Source: Acanthacorydalis orientalis | Lineage: Eukaryota > Arthropoda > Insecta > Megaloptera > Corydalidae | Reading direction: 5' to 3' | Assembly: GCA_034766995.1 (NCBI GenBank) | Contig: CM068322.1 | Location: 13,505,810 to 13,569,809, forward strand | DNA: 64,000 nt | Part shown: positions 12,135 through 25,796 of the stretch, in pieces | Layout: each line of letters opens with the position of its first letter | Position numbering within the stretch: position 1 is the stretch's first letter | The notes under the pieces: generated by a model | Told to the model about the DNA's origin: nothing | What the model saw: the letters and a program-made list of their open reading frames with translations, nothing else | Databases searched by the model: none | Translations under genes and position numbers: made by a program

Positions 12135-12401
12135 CCCAATAATATCCATCCAATATATTTCAAAGAAAGACTTTTTTATTTATCGTTCACTTTCACTTAA
12201 TTTATTCAATAAAGCTAAAATATATTGCAAGTAAAAAAACAATTAAAAATTTAGAATAAATAATACTAATTTGTTATAGATCAAATTCTATGGTTGTTCT
12301 AAGTACTACAGGTTGCAAATATCTAGTAATATACCATTTTTCCACTTCTTTAATAAATGTAACATGTCTTACAATTAAACAGGTATACGTAAATATGAAT
12401 T

Positions 12402-12404
<3 letters not shown>

Positions 12405-12477
<73 letters not shown>

Positions 12478-12492
12478 ATATATTTATATATT

Positions 12493-12558
<66 letters not shown>

Positions 12559-12565
12559 TATATAT
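12405..12565. repeat. Compound (CA)-(TA)n array with TTTATA interruptions
   Basis: It begins ACACACACACA and then runs for about 150 bp of TA, broken by TTTATATATATATA units at a fairly regular spacing. This suggests expansion of a higher-order unit as well as the dinucleotide. Confidence 0.9.
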
Positions 12566-14099
12566 TGAGTAATTTCAATAGAATTCTTCGAATAACTGTT
12601 CTGGTGTACTTTTTTCTACGACCAATTTCGATATACACATGGAAACAGAATATAAGAAACAAAGTCGATAAAAATGTTTTCAAGTATTCTAATAAAATGA
12701 CAATAACAAATACACAAATATACAAAACTTCAATGAATATATCTTGAATGGAGTTAATATATAATTTCTATTATTTTATATTTAATATATTATTAAAAAA
12801 TGCATATAAAATGATATTGTTTCAAAAAGGTTATAAAATCGCATCTTTTGAATAAACACATTTAAAACATTAACTAAGGAAGTTTACTAAATTTTTACTC
12901 TTTGTTTTAAAAGAGGTGAAATCTTTCTTGTGGTGAATTATATATTATTATTTAAAACGTAAATTCTAATAAGTTAAAAATTCGCATAATCTTTATAAGC
13001 TGGCTCTTGTATTAATGTGTTGCTAAAATCATTTTTCAGATAATTATTTAAATTTTGAAAATAATTTTTACTTACAAGTATGCGTCCTGTTTATTTTTTT
13101 TTTTGAAAAAGAAAACAAGATATATACTCGTAACAAACAACACATACTTGCACAAATTGTAATCAACATTACTAAAAAATATTTTTGTTGAGAAATTGAT
13201 CAAAATTATCTATCTTTGATTTTAAAATAGTATTTAATTCTATTTATACCATCATGTTTTTTTATTAATTTCCTTGCTTAAAGTCTAATTTATAGACGCA
13301 TCTTTATTTCTAGTCACATTTATTTAAATTTTAATTAAGATAGTTACAAAGAATTTTCATTCAAATTGTGAACTTGTTCTATAAATTGTAATTTCTTATT
13401 TAATAATTTTTTAGGAATGTTTATCTTTTCGGGTAAAAATATGAATATATTTAATAATTTACTTTCAAGTTTTTATATGGCTGAAAATCAAATTTAAATA
13501 TGTTGTGAAATAAATTATGTAAAAAATAAACTCCTATATAAATCTAAAAAAAATCGGAAAAGAAAAAAATAAAAAGGCGAAATGGTTTACTAAATGCGCA
13601 ACATGTTTACAATAAAGATTTGTGTCTATAATTTTGGAATTAGATATATTTATTTTTTTCATTTTGTGAAGCACAAGGTATATTTTTCATGTTTGTTCTG
13701 TATATTCATTCCCCTCGCTCATAAATCTACCACCGTTGGCATATTGAAATGACATTTGATGTTGATGCCAGCTCTGATATTATACAACTGTGATAAAATT
13801 TACATTTCAACTATATGTGTGTGTGTGTGTTTGCTTTAGATTTTACGGTGTATATTTTGATATTTCATATTGACAGAAGTTTATTCTCAGAAATGCTGTG
13901 TTATTCAACAAACGAGTATATTTCTTTAAGTAAGACATTTTGTAAAATATTTTGACAAAAAGAATCGAATGTATATTTGTTTGAAAAAAATATCTTATAG
14001 CATAAATTTATTGAAAGAATATACATTTTATATATTGACATATGAAATAAATATTGATTTAGATGGAATTGTCAAATAATTTATATTTCCGTTTATATT
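12566..14099. other. AT-rich unassigned DNA
   Basis: No host gene seen. It contains TTCTACGACCAATTTCGATA at about 12613-12632 (see findings) and a (GT)9 tract at about 13815-13831. Confidence 0.5.
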
Positions 14100-14381
14100 G
14101 AATGAATTCTTAATAGTACTCACACCAAAAGCATCATTTAGTTTATGGGCAGTTTCTGCTGCTTCACCATCCATTTTGATACAAAAAATTGATCTTATTT
14201 ACTTCTTTTCCATCTTTAATTTAATAGTCCGATTTAAAGAAAAATTAATAATAAAACCAAAGTCGATGTTACCAAAGTATAAAATGATATTGGCATGAAA
14301 ATGATAAAATGATAATTTCATTGAAAAAAATAAGGTTAGAATTCAGAAAACAAAAACCGTAATTATTTTCCTACAACCTAA
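14100..14381 (-). mobile_element. Mariner deletion derivative, copy B, truncated
   Basis: About 280 bp matching the terminal half of copies A and C. It shows CACACCAAAAGCATC...TTTAGTTTATG, then AAACCAAAGTCGATGTTACC, then AAGGTTAGAATTCAG and the terminal CCGTAATTATTTTCCTAC, ending CAACCTAATA. The half carrying the other terminus is missing. The 66-codon plus-strand frame across it is antisense and not a gene. Confidence 0.85.
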
Positions 14382-15074
14382 TATATATTTTTTTAAATGT
14401 TATAAAATAATTTCATGATTCCAATAAATAATAAACATTATTTTACTATGTAAATAAATATGAATTGTTGATTATATTTCGAAGCACTGAATAATCACAT
14501 CAGGCAGCATAACTTAATATTTGTAATACAAATGACAAACCTTTTTAACAAGCATATCGTGTATTTTATGTACCAAACTCTAATTATTATAGATAAGTAT
14601 AAATAAAAATTTTAAACCCCTTTCAAATGTTCAGATCTAGTATAGTAATAAAGTTTAATAATGGAATAAAATTGCCTTTATTTATATGTTTTTCCTTGTT
14701 ACTACTGACATTAATGAGTTAGGTATTTTTGACTAAATAAAATAATAAAAGTTCTACATTTTAAGTATATCAATTCGTAAAATGTATGAAACGTATCAAG
14801 ACTTATATTCCTCTGAATGAAGAAAAAACATTCAATTGTTTTTAAATTAAACTAACTATTTGATAAGGATTCTAAATTTATAAAAAATGAATACTTTTTT
14901 ATGTCCATAATTTTTATTGACAATTAAATACTGTTTTCAGTAGTTTAATTGAAAAAAACTCATGTTCTTCATAGAACACTAACAAAATAATTAATAAAAA
15001 ATAGCAGAACAGAATATATAATTGTAAATGTTTAAACTCAGTATTTTGACTCCTAATTCAAGAAATATATGATC

Positions 15075-15077
<3 letters not shown>
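14382..15077. other. AT-rich unassigned DNA
   Basis: Nothing recognised. Confidence 0.5.

Positions 15078-15113
<36 letters not shown>
15078..15113. repeat. (TA)n microsatellite
   Basis: About 17 TA units. Confidence 0.95.
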
Positions 15114-15115
<2 letters not shown>

Positions 15116-15529
15116 TTCTATTTCACTATCATAATGATTAATAAGATATTATAAATATTCAAAATTATATCTTTTAATCCTAAATACTCTTCCTTTTGTT
15201 TTATGTCACAATGTGTTGTCTAAAACCTGAAATGTGTAAAAAAATAAACATTAAACATATCTGTCTATAACAATATACTATGAATTATAATTTTCAGTTT
15301 TTATTCGTTGATTTCCTCAGTGTAACAACTTATATTGATATACCTGTTGAAAATTTGGATGTAAAGTGACAGGCTATTTTTCATTTCTACATAAATTATT
15401 ATATTTAATATGTTCGTTTTTTTCTTTTTATCATTTACGTTAAATTAATGTCACTAGGTGATAAATTCACTGAAAACAGTAGATAAATTATACAACAGGG
15501 GTGTTATAGTACTAAACAAAATATTGTTT

Positions 15530-15532
<3 letters not shown>
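15114..15532. other. AT-rich unassigned DNA
   Basis: Nothing recognised. Confidence 0.5.

Positions 15533-15581
<49 letters not shown>
15533..15581. repeat. (TA)n microsatellite
   Basis: About 24 TA units preceded by GAGA. Confidence 0.95.
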
Positions 15582-15585
<4 letters not shown>

Positions 15586-15884
15586 TATATTTTCACTATA
15601 AACCCACAAATATTTCGTCTGTGGAATTTGAAACTAAGATAATGCAATATGGAGTTTATTCGCTTGGGTACGATGTGAAGAACGTGAGTTTTCTTCGACT
15701 TGAAATTAAATTATATAAGACAATATGGTCTATTTGTAAAATATGTATTCCAGTAATGTTGTTTACATAAGTTGCACTTCCCATTTGATGTACAAAATAA
15801 AATATTTTATTGCAGAAAATGGTCGGAAATTTTAAAAAGACTAAATAAATTATAGGCTTCTCTGTTCTGATTCCCGTATGTGTA
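15582..15884. other. Unassigned DNA between TA arrays
   Basis: About 300 bp of slightly more complex sequence, open on both strands for 60-80 codons. There is no recognisable motif, and I do not call a gene. Confidence 0.4.
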
Positions 15885-15899
15885 TATATACACACACAC

Positions 15900-15936
<37 letters not shown>

Positions 15937-16005
15937 CATATATATACATATACATATATATACATATACATATATATACATATACATATATATACATATA
16001 TATAA
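15885..16005. repeat. (TA)n/(TACATA)n compound array
   Basis: CACACACACA leads into TA units regularly interrupted by CATATACATA, giving a hexamer-like higher-order pattern. Confidence 0.9.
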
Positions 16006-16490
16006 TTTTTATTCGATTTTCAGATTAATGTTTAATAATAAATCTGTGCAGAGCTATTTATGCACTAAAATCAATAAATATGCATGAAAGTACTAAATAT
16101 AAATTATTATTATTTAAACACTATATAAAATGTAATATTGCTTTCGTGTAAAGGTTTCAGAATTATTAAGATACGTACATTCAAAAACCGTAAGTATGAA
16201 TCATGGTTGATGTACAATTTAATCAAGTAAATAGTAATTCTAAGTGAGAATACATCCATGTAATAATATGAAAAGTGGTACACTGGAAATAACTTTGAAA
16301 ACAGAACTCGAACATAATTTGTGGCATAACTTGTACAGCAATTTGCAGTGGTGACAAGATGAGAGGAGTACATCGAAATTGTGACCCGCTACCCATAAAT
16401 TTTCAAGATCTACAACTTTAGAAACACCGTAACGTACCAAAGAAATTGCTGAAAATTCACGATCTTCGTCAAGCAGCAGTTCACGCTTCA
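16006..16490. other. Unassigned DNA
   Basis: Open on the minus strand for more than 80 codons in two frames. The predicted peptides (for example one with DLENLWVAGHNFDVLL) match no family I recognise, and codon use is not distinctive. Confidence 0.4.
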
Positions 16491-16840
16491 CTAATGAATC
16501 CGTGGAAAGTTTTCAGTGCGTCGTAACAGAGTGTAGAGGGTGTCTGTCTTTGATCGTGCGATTATATATTCGCAGTGTAAATGTGCATCGTACATTAACG
16601 ACCAGCAGAGCGTCAACTCATGACCTGGAGTGTTGGAGATGAGAATGGGGTGGCGTGAGCAGTGAGCTCAAATCGGGGGTTGTGGTTCCCGTGCGACCTA
16701 TAACACTGTCTAGTCTAGACTCGACGTTGAGTGAGCTCCCGAAAGCAATCTCTTCATACTGGTTACTCTTGCACATAGCGCCGGAAAGTGCTTATAATGT
16801 GAACACAGAGCGACGATGGTATCTTTGTGTATGATCATTT
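16491..16840. promoter_or_regulatory. Composition island, function unknown
   Basis: About 350 bp with much higher GC and more CpG than the flanks, no long reading frame and no transposon motif. In an AT-rich insect genome such islands are often conserved noncoding elements, promoters or untranslated exons. Which of these applies cannot be told from the sequence alone. Confidence 0.3.
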
Positions 16841-18469
16841 ATACGTTTAATTTATAACTTGCATAATACGTTTTGTTTAGACTAAAATCTGAGAACGCTG
16901 AACTTTAAAGAGAAGTGTCTCATTGTGCTGCACATATCATTGTTGTATTAGTACAAACGAAAACAAATTACTATTTAACTTATAACATTAACTATTTAAG
17001 AAGTTAACAAGTAGAAATAAATGCACATAAAGACATGTTGACTAAACAAAGATTCAGTTTATTCAAAGTATATTTTTCTAAATCAATAGAATAATAAAAA
17101 TAAATATATTTTTTGTGATTAGAAAAATAAGTATAAAAATATTCAAGACTGATTGTTTTATACTATGGATATAAATTCAGACTCATAAGTAAATTAACAA
17201 CTCATTAGACACTTTTTTTGTATCAATTGTTCAATATTTATTGTTTGTTTTGATTCAGTAATATGCATTTCGATTGAAACTAAATACTTTTCAATGTAAA
17301 TACAGAGAATTTGCAAAGAAAAATATTTTCTATTAAATATTTTCTATACTAAAAGTCATATCATTTCAGTCCAAATGCTGTCAATATATCAAAACAAAAA
17401 TATATAATTATTAAATATTTTCGTTAGCAAATTGAAATAATGTAGAGTGTTGTTTAATTTTCAAATAATGTAAGGTTACATAAGATTAAGACAATAATTA
17501 TAAAAAATAAATTGCGTTTGAATAAACTTTAATTATACTTATCTCTAAAAGAAAGTATAATAATTTGTTCATTATTATAAATATATACTACTTGAAAAAT
17601 TTCGAATTTTATTAATTCTTTTACGAAAAAATCTTCATTTTAAATATTTTAACAAGTTCCATACATCTTCCTTATTAAAATTGAACAAACTATATTTTTA
17701 ACAATTTTATATAAATTCGTTGCCGAAGAACTATTTTATCTTTTTATTTAAATGTACCTTTTTATATACCTTTTAATCATCAACATGAAATAATTCTATA
17801 AAAAAGAACATGTTCAATTGTGCGAATACAAACACTCGAAAGGAAGATTCCCAAGAGTAAAATAACCGTCATCATATAGAGGTGAAAAACTATTATGTTA
17901 AAACGTGACTGTTTAAAGTGCAATAAAAGAATAACAACCAGTATACAAATCATGTTAAATTGTATAGTAAATTTATAAAAGCTTAAATGTTTGAACTGAA
18001 ATAGACGTTACGGTCATTTAAAATAACGATTGCTAGCCGATTTTCGTTTTATAACTTTTTTTTTATTTTTAAATTGAGAGAAATTTCTGCATTGATTGTA
18101 AATAGGAATATAAAATATACATTTATTTGTTTTATTGCGAAAAGAAAAAAATTACGAGAAAGTGCCTTACTGTATTTTCTTACGTTGTATGTAGCTATTT
18201 TAAAGAAAACTACAAAAGATATTAAGATTATTGAAAATAATTTTCAGCTTTTTGACACAAAAAGTATGGAAATTAAAAATGTAAAAATTTAAAGAGAAGT
18301 AAAAAATCAAATATACCGATTATTTAGAGAATAAATATTATTATATCTAGAAAAATGAAATTTGATTACGAAAACCATGTTTTGAGTCATCCCTTAAGTA
18401 ATGTGGTATTTTCATATAGGTGAAAATAAAAGATGCAATACTTTGCAATTATTGTAATAACGTATCAAA

Positions 18470-18473
<4 letters not shown>
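16841..18473. other. AT-rich unassigned DNA
   Basis: No repeat or domain recognised. A 72-codon plus-strand frame at 18074-18292 is Lys/Ile-rich low complexity. Confidence 0.5.

Positions 18474-18516
<43 letters not shown>
18474..18516. repeat. (TA)n microsatellite
   Basis: About 21 TA units. Confidence 0.95.
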
Positions 18517-18518
<2 letters not shown>

Positions 18519-18595
18519 TGCTTAATTGTACGTAATTTTTTCTTAGTCTTTTCATGAAAAATGAACAGTTATTACGAAAATTTACAAAAAAAATA

Positions 18596-18645
18596 TTTGT
18601 TATCACGGAAGTGTCAAAAGGTTGTTTGTTATCACAGAAGTGTCA
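18596..18645. repeat. Short direct repeat, 21 bp twice
   Basis: TTTGTTATCACGGAAGTGTC at 18596 recurs at 18625 with one change (CAGAAG), a period of 29 bp. It lies just upstream of the transposase relic and could belong to its 5' end. Confidence 0.8.
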
Positions 18646-18649
18646 TATT

Positions 18650-19826
18650 ATGCATATTTTACTTTAAGAGTTTAGTTAAGGCAACAACACTATTTGTAAC
18701 TGCAGTTAAAAAATTGTGAGAAATTTATGGTCCAGATGTTATTAATCAAAGCCAAGAACAAAGTTTCCAGACAGAAAAACCATATTGCTATCAGTTGCAA
18801 ATTTCAGGGCCACAGGTTAGGCATTCAAACGAAAACTACCTGGAAGATCACGGGGTGTTCAGATACTAGAAAATATTAATGCTGTGAGACAGTCCATTCT
18901 GTAATCTTCCAAAAATTCAGCCTATAAACATTCTTTTGCCATAGTGTTGTCTAATCGAACTATCAGGAGAGTTTTATATGCCAATTTAAAGTTTCATCTG
19001 TACAAACTGATGATTGTTCAGAAAAGTAAGGAACGCGACTGAGAGAACCGAATGGTAAATTGTGATATCCTTCAAAATGTTCCTGCAAACACTGTTCTAC
19101 TCACAAGGGGCGAAGCTCACTTTCATTTGTTTGGTTATGTTAATAAGTAGATTTTTCATTACTGGGCAGAAAACAATCTTTATCAGCTTCATGAGAGAGC
19201 TCTATACAGCCAACGTGTAACTGTTTGGTGCGCTATCGCTGATTTTGGTGTGTATGGCCTTTAATTTTTTGAGGAGAGAGGCAACACCTGTACAGTAACT
19301 TCCCATCGGTATGTGGAGAGGCTACGGAACTTCTAGGAACGGAAACTCACCGAACTTATAAATCCAAATGTGTGGTTTCAATAGAATATAGCCACCGCTC
19401 ACACCACGAATAGAGCAGGGGAAGTTTTGAGAACTGTTTTCAATGTACTTGATCATGTTACGCGGTGACATTAGACGTCCTGCACGTTCATCAAATCTCG
19501 ACTCTTGTGATTTTTTCTTTGAAGTCATCTGTAAGCTCAAATCTACAAACATCGACCAACAACCATTAATGAACTGAAGACTGCTATATATCAAGAAATT
19601 GCATCGATAACTTTCGAAATTACCCGCCGATTGATGTGAAACTTCATAAATAGACTACAAATATGTATCCAAGCCACCATCTGGATGATATCGTATTCAA
19701 AACTAATGGATAAGAAACTGTATTAGATGCACTTCTAGATTATATGTAATAAATTTTTGAATAGCATTTGCCATTCCTTTTTTGGTTACCTTTAAAATCT
19801 GGGATGTTTTGTCACACCCTGCACAT
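18650..19826 (+). pseudogene. Decayed IS630/Tc1-like transposase
   Basis: Plus-strand pieces in the order expected for an insect Tc1/mariner-superfamily transposase: ENINAVRQSIL (about 18868-18900), SNRTIRRVLYANLKFHLYK (about 18950-19008), GEAHFHLFGYVNK (about 19108-19150), RVTVWCAIADFGVYG (about 19207-19255), NVWFQ...ATAHT (about 19365-19405), RPARSSNLDSCDFFF (about 19470-19515) and HHLDDIVFKT (about 19675-19703). The SDEAHF motif reads RGEAHF, the QDGATAHT motif reads stop-Asn-Ile-ATAHT, and SPDL reads SSNL, so catalytic Asp residues are lost and there are stops throughout. The family resembles insect elements with a DUF4817-type N-terminal helix-turn-helix. A TTTTGTCACACCCTGCAC end near 19808-19825 may be the right terminus; no matching left terminus was found. 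Confidence 0.8.
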
Positions 19827-21380
19827 GTACGAAAGACTATGTTACTGAACGGTGTATCCGAAAATTCATTGATTTCAATTTCGTTTCATGTTCATAAAAT
19901 TAGCTTTATGAGAGAGAAAATTTCAAAAAAGTATTTTCATTTTTACTACTGGTTAAAGTTTTTTGTATATTGTAAATTAATATATACACCATAACACTAC
20001 TTAGGATATAATTTATTTTTTTACATGTTTTATATACATAAGAGTTCTGAGATTGATTGTACATCTTTATTGACAATCAAAAAAAAAACAACCATAATGA
20101 ATACAACATTATAGATTAGAAAAATATTTACCTTTATGGGGAAAGGGAAAAATTAATTTACAATAATTAATTTAATCGCACTGACAGAATTGTATAGCGA
20201 GTATTTACCATTTCATCATTAGAAAAATAATAACAATACCTTTATGAGAGGATTTATAAAGGTATCAAGGTATTTAAGTTAGCTTAAATTATCTATTGTA
20301 TTTATGCCAAGTAAATGTAATAATAATTCAAAAATAGTAATGTATTTTTTTCGGAGTTTCATAATCTCCTACATTATTATTATGTCGATTTCTTGTACAG
20401 AGACGCCTAGAATGTCCTGTATTTACAATGAAATATATTTCATTTTTATGAACAATAAAAGTAAATAATAGAAAACATAATAAAAAATTTACAAAGTAAA
20501 TTTATTATTGGACAATATATCTCCTTAAGGTAGAAATTTAATTCAAAATATAAATCGGCAGAGATACGGTTAATTACAAAAAATTCTTATAGAGAATAGG
20601 AATAGATAGAAAATATTCAAAGTTGTTTAGCTCTATAACATAGAGTGAAATACTGTAGTCTTTCGAAAAGTTATGTTCATTTTTAGGTATCTTAAACCTA
20701 TAATGAGAGCAAATCTTATCAAATAGTATTTGTTAAATATTTTTTAATAAACCAGTTGGTTTTATTTTTAGGTATATTTAAATAGAACAATGTAAGTGAA
20801 ATATGAATAATATTATTAAAAAAATCTGTTCTTTTTGTGAAATTGCCAATATTCAAGTTTTATACTAAGAACGTTATAGAACAACACAAAAAATATGCAA
20901 GTACACTCAATTAATTCTTCAAGAACACTAGAAGTTGTCAACTCAGTCAGTGCTATCAACTTCTTCAAAAGAACTAATCAACATTAATCATTCTCAAGTT
21001 ACAAGAATTTCACAGTTATTAAATTTTATAAAAACAATTACTACTAATCTAATTTTCTTTTAAACATTTCGAGCATAATTTTAAATTCCTTAATCATATA
21101 TCATTTATCATCATTGTTAAATTTATTACTGATATATAATTAAAAAAGTTAAAAGTTAATTTTACAGCAGAATTGAGACAATTATTTATAAAAGTACATG
21201 AATGAATAGATAAGAAAAATATTAATCTAATATTAAAAAAAAATCAGGTCAGAAAATAAAATTATAATATTATTTGAATTTAAATTTATAAAAAAAACGT
21301 TATTCATCATAAAACGTTTAGTTATTATTTCTTGTATATAGTTTATTAAAAATAGATAAATTCAAGAAAACGCAGTAACT
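19827..21380. other. AT-rich unassigned DNA
   Basis: Nothing recognised. Confidence 0.5.
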
Positions 21381-21403
21381 CTCTCTCTCTCTTTTGTTTA
21401 TGT

Positions 21404-21457
<54 letters not shown>
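21381..21457. repeat. (CT)6 tract followed by (TA)n microsatellite
   Basis: CTCTCTCTCTCT, then a 15-bp spacer, then about 22 TA units. This is the (TA)n-(GA)n arrangement on the opposite strand. Confidence 0.9.
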
Positions 21458-21459
<2 letters not shown>

Positions 21460-22272
21460 ATGTCATTACTTAATAATTTTTAATATTGAATATAAACCGA
21501 TGTGTAATAATAAATTCGAAAATTTTTTGTCTAATCACAGATTATTTAAAACATTTTTATACTATTGTCTTTTTTGTATTTGAAAATACTTCTTACTCAT
21601 ACTTTATAATTACGAAAGTATTTCTTTTCATCCATTTTATATTCGATTAATATTGCAAACTTCATAAAAAAATCAAATATTAATACTAACAAAACATATT
21701 TTACTATACTCCTACGTTATTTTTTAAACACTCATATCCATTCTCCTCTCTTTCCACAATTTATTTCTATCCATTTATATTATATGACTTGTGTTTGCAA
21801 CTGATAAAACGTGTGTCGAAAAATACGGACGCGCGTGTAGGCGAACAATATAAAAAATTCATGTAATATGCAATCATTTTATATCCAGCCCAAAATCCAG
21901 TTATTGCAGATGCCTTATACGTATATAATTCATTTGGAAATCGATTTTCCCTTGGCCAAAATAAATTTTATTCTATTGGGAAAGGTCCCACACCCTCAAC
22001 GCACACGAGACGACAAAAATAAAATTGCTCCCAGGAAACAGGCACAATGAGCGTCGCTTTATAGTTTCAACATTGACCTACATAATTTATATGACATGAT
22101 TAACCACTGTAGAACGTGATTGGTCTCCCCGTTTGATTATTTTTCAGGTAATTTGTTATTTTGTCAAAGTGTAGATCGACGACGGAATTGTACAAATAAA
22201 TGGTTTGCTTTATTGCGCATCAAACATTCCCGATGCTATATACTTTCAAAGATTAATCTTTTAATCCAATCC

Positions 22273-22276
<4 letters not shown>
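21458..22276. other. Unassigned DNA, balanced composition near 21960-22260
   Basis: There is no transposon motif. The 3' part is less AT-rich and carries two short plus-strand frames (60 and 87 codons) without recognisable domains. Confidence 0.4.

Positions 22277-22353
<77 letters not shown>
22277..22353. repeat. (TA)n microsatellite
   Basis: One of the longest pure runs in the window, about 38 TA units. Confidence 0.95.
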
Positions 22354-22355
<2 letters not shown>

Positions 22356-24256
22356 TATCGATTACATACAACAAAGCATCTGACTTGATTCGAATTTTTT
22401 TATTAAATATTTTTTTCGTTCCTGCTGTTTTAATAAATTTGTCCAAGTTAATTAAAAGTACAAATTTCATTAGAGTTTACAAAAAAGCTTTCCACCTGAA
22501 AACTAAATTCGTTTTACTTCTATTTTTAGCAATAACTTGTTAATATAGAGACTTCCATATATGAAATACTACAATTTATTTCTTTAACAGCAGTATGATT
22601 TATCTTTTTGATATATTTATTGTTATTATTTTCAGTCTTATAACTAGGTATGCCGTTTTATATTAAAATGTTTCAGATAGTGTTATATTTAGCTGATTAA
22701 GACATATTTATAGAGTACAAAGCCGCGATAGAAATTATAACAGAAAAATGTTATTTTACACATACAATTTCAATTAATTAATTATTTTTCTATTTGATAA
22801 CAAATCTACCCTAGATAGTGGTGCTAATAAATTTGTTTAAATAAGTTTTATTTTTCATGCAACAAAATAAATTACATATAAAAATTTTTGTCTGCATACT
22901 GAACGCTTTGTACGTCATTTTAGGAAAAAATATAAAAAATCGACCGTTTAAAGATTGATATAATTATTTATTTATACTAACAATTAATTAAATAATAGAT
23001 TATTCAAAGGAAGGGATATATTAGTGAATATAAATTATTTGCTGTATCACTCACTGAAACGAAGAAAATGCAAAGACGATAATTTTACCCAGAGAGAAGA
23101 GCGTGATGCTGACATGAGGCGTTAATTAAGGCGTCTTCGTTGAAAAAATTAAGTCGAATACAAATTTTGAATATGAACGGTTAGTTTAAAAATATTAATA
23201 ATTTATCAATATGAAAACTAAACTCACAGAGGCTATAATGAAAGAAAAAATCAAATCATTATAGTAATATTTAATTAAGTTTAATTTATGCATGAGGTCA
23301 AAATTGTAAGATACACATTGTTTTTTGCAAATAAGTTGTGAATCTTATATTGGAACAATGAAAAGTTTTGTATTAAAAAAAAATAATGAACCATACAATA
23401 CAACAATCGAGAAGTCGGATGTTTTCTTTTATGATCTCTTATTACCTGAATATGCAAATATCTAAATTAAATGATTTTTTGGCAGTACTAAAACCATTTT
23501 TCAATTATTTTTATATAGACATCTTAAATAATAATTCCGTATTATAGCAGGGCATAATTTGTATAAAAAAAAAATCACAGTTTTTATACCTAAAGTGCTT
23601 TTACGAATGAATTTTTGATTTAGCTTACAAAACACAAACTTTTTCAATATTTTATTAATGATCATTTTTGATTTTTACTTATATGTATTTCGGTGATGAT
23701 ATCATTCTTAGGACAATTAGGTATAGGATAATTTAATGTTTCTGTATCTTTGCACTTTGAAAATGATAACAACTTCAATATGTATGTTGATGATGAATAC
23801 ACACAAATATCAATTAAAAATGAAAAACATTCAATTATTAATCATTTATAATCAAAAGATCAAATAAATTATAGTAACCAATTAAATATTATTTAAAAAT
23901 AAATCATGTATGAAAACGTGTCATTAGAAAAAAGAAAACTGCACAATGCATTGTATGTTGAAATTTGAATTTTTATTGTGCATTAGGTATTTACAAAAAG
24001 TAATTTACTAAAACTAGACTTGACTGATCTTTCAAATGTATTAAACAACCTTAAAATATTTTTTAAATCCTTATATATTATTGTATAAATAATTGTAATT
24101 AACTTTTATACTTTTATATTTCATACTAAAAATATTTTTCAAAAAAAAAACAAAACATAACGTACAACTTAAAAAACTGAATCTATAAATAAATAAATTA
24201 ATTAAAACTTTGAAACTGTTTACTGCAAATAAATTTTTGTATCAATTCCATTTATT
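22354..24256. other. AT-rich unassigned DNA
   Basis: No gene recognised. A slightly more complex patch lies at 23040-23140 (CGAAGAAAATGCAAAGACGA). Confidence 0.5.
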
Positions 24257-24312
<56 letters not shown>

Positions 24313-24321
24313 ATGATGATG

Positions 24322-24373
<52 letters not shown>

Positions 24374-24444
24374 GATATATATATATATATATGATATATA
24401 TATATATATGATATATATATGTATATATGTATATATATATATAT
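24257..24444. repeat. (TA)n array with (GAT)n core and TGATATA units
   Basis: A TA run, then GATGATGATGATGAT (24308-24322), then TA runs broken by TGATATATATA units. It translates as Tyr-Ile repeats on both strands. Confidence 0.95.
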
Positions 24445-25006
24445 TCAATTTTAACAGAAATAAAAAAGAAAACTTAAAAATATAACAAAAATTATCGTAT
24501 ACTATTTTTTCGACTATTTTATGAATTCGACATTTTTAGAAAATTAGGTTATACTTGCATTAACTTGTATATATTCGAATGGTGAATTATAGCTTTTAGA
24601 AATCAAATCAATTAATGGTCAAATCCGTTTATAAAATATGAGATAAAAGTCACATCATTTGTCAAAGTATCTATGGCACAAATTCCACTTTATTTATAAC
24701 TTGATTTCTGATTGCACCGGGACAACAAAATTCAATTCTACCTCTGTTTTCATTGATTGATTTGCGGAAAAATTAACACTCTAACACAAAGTACTATTCA
24801 AATCGTTTTTCTGCAGTAATGAATTCAATTATTCTTTTATGAATTTTTAATTGCAATCGAATTGTTATGTTTCAATATTGATATTTTGTTATATAGTTTA
24901 TTTTGTGTATCCGGATGTATTTGAAATTAGCGCATTTCATTAGAATTTCTTCATGTTTAAAAGTTAATAATGAAAATATTATCAAAATAATTTTCAGCAG
25001 TTCCTT

Positions 25007-25012
<6 letters not shown>
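24445..25012. other. AT-rich unassigned DNA
   Basis: Nothing recognised. Confidence 0.5.

Positions 25013-25042
<30 letters not shown>
25013..25042. repeat. (TA)n microsatellite
   Basis: About 14 TA units. Confidence 0.9.
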
Positions 25043-25045
<3 letters not shown>

Positions 25046-25348
25046 ATAGATAATATTTATGATATAAAAATTTAATTCATTCAACAAGATCATTATTCTT
25101 CAGTAATTATAACTGAAGAAATTATTATGAAGTTATTTGATTTTATAAAGCTAATCAATCTATGAAATTTTAATCTTAACTCAATAAATTATTGTTCTAC
25201 GTTATATGTGGAATTGAACTTCTGTCAGAAAAGGGGGAAAAGTCAGTTTCCGAGCGAAAATACTTTGATTAATGTATTCATACATTTTATTATTGAAACA
25301 AATGCTCGACAAACACAAAAAACAGTGTCTTTTAATGTAACCTTTTAA

Positions 25349-25365
25349 TATATATATATATACTT

Positions 25366-25413
<48 letters not shown>

Positions 25414-25454
25414 AAGTATATATATTTATATATTTATATTATATATATATACTT

Positions 25455-25493
<39 letters not shown>

Positions 25494-25588
25494 TATATAT
25501 ATATATGTATATATATTATATATATATTTATATATATATATACACTTATATATATATATTTATATATACTTATATATATATATATATA
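25349..25588. repeat. Long (TA)n array with ACTTATA punctuation
   Basis: About 240 bp of TA with ACTTATACATATA and its complement TGTATAAGTATA at intervals (25360-25376, 25409-25422, 25450-25460, 25491-25500, 25543-25552, 25568-25576). The arrangement is close to a set of nested palindromes. Confidence 0.9.
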
Positions 25589-25796
25589 ACCTGATTTATA
25601 CTTGATATCAAACCAGTTGTTAATAAAAAAAATATATAATTGTTTTTAGATGTTGCATTAATTTGAAATAATAACAATATAACCACTTTTTTTATTCGAT
25701 GATTGAAAAATTTTATGCGATTCAATCGACTGGATGTAACTGTGAATGCACTGTTAAAAATACATAAATATTGTATATTCTGTGAAAAATCATATG

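Noticed and set aside
12405..12565. A CRISPR-like array, because of regular TTTATA interruptions
   Set aside because: Simple-sequence higher-order repeat with no unique spacers, in eukaryotic DNA.
19322..19594. A 90-codon minus-strand reading frame
   Set aside because: Antisense to the Tc1-like transposase relic.
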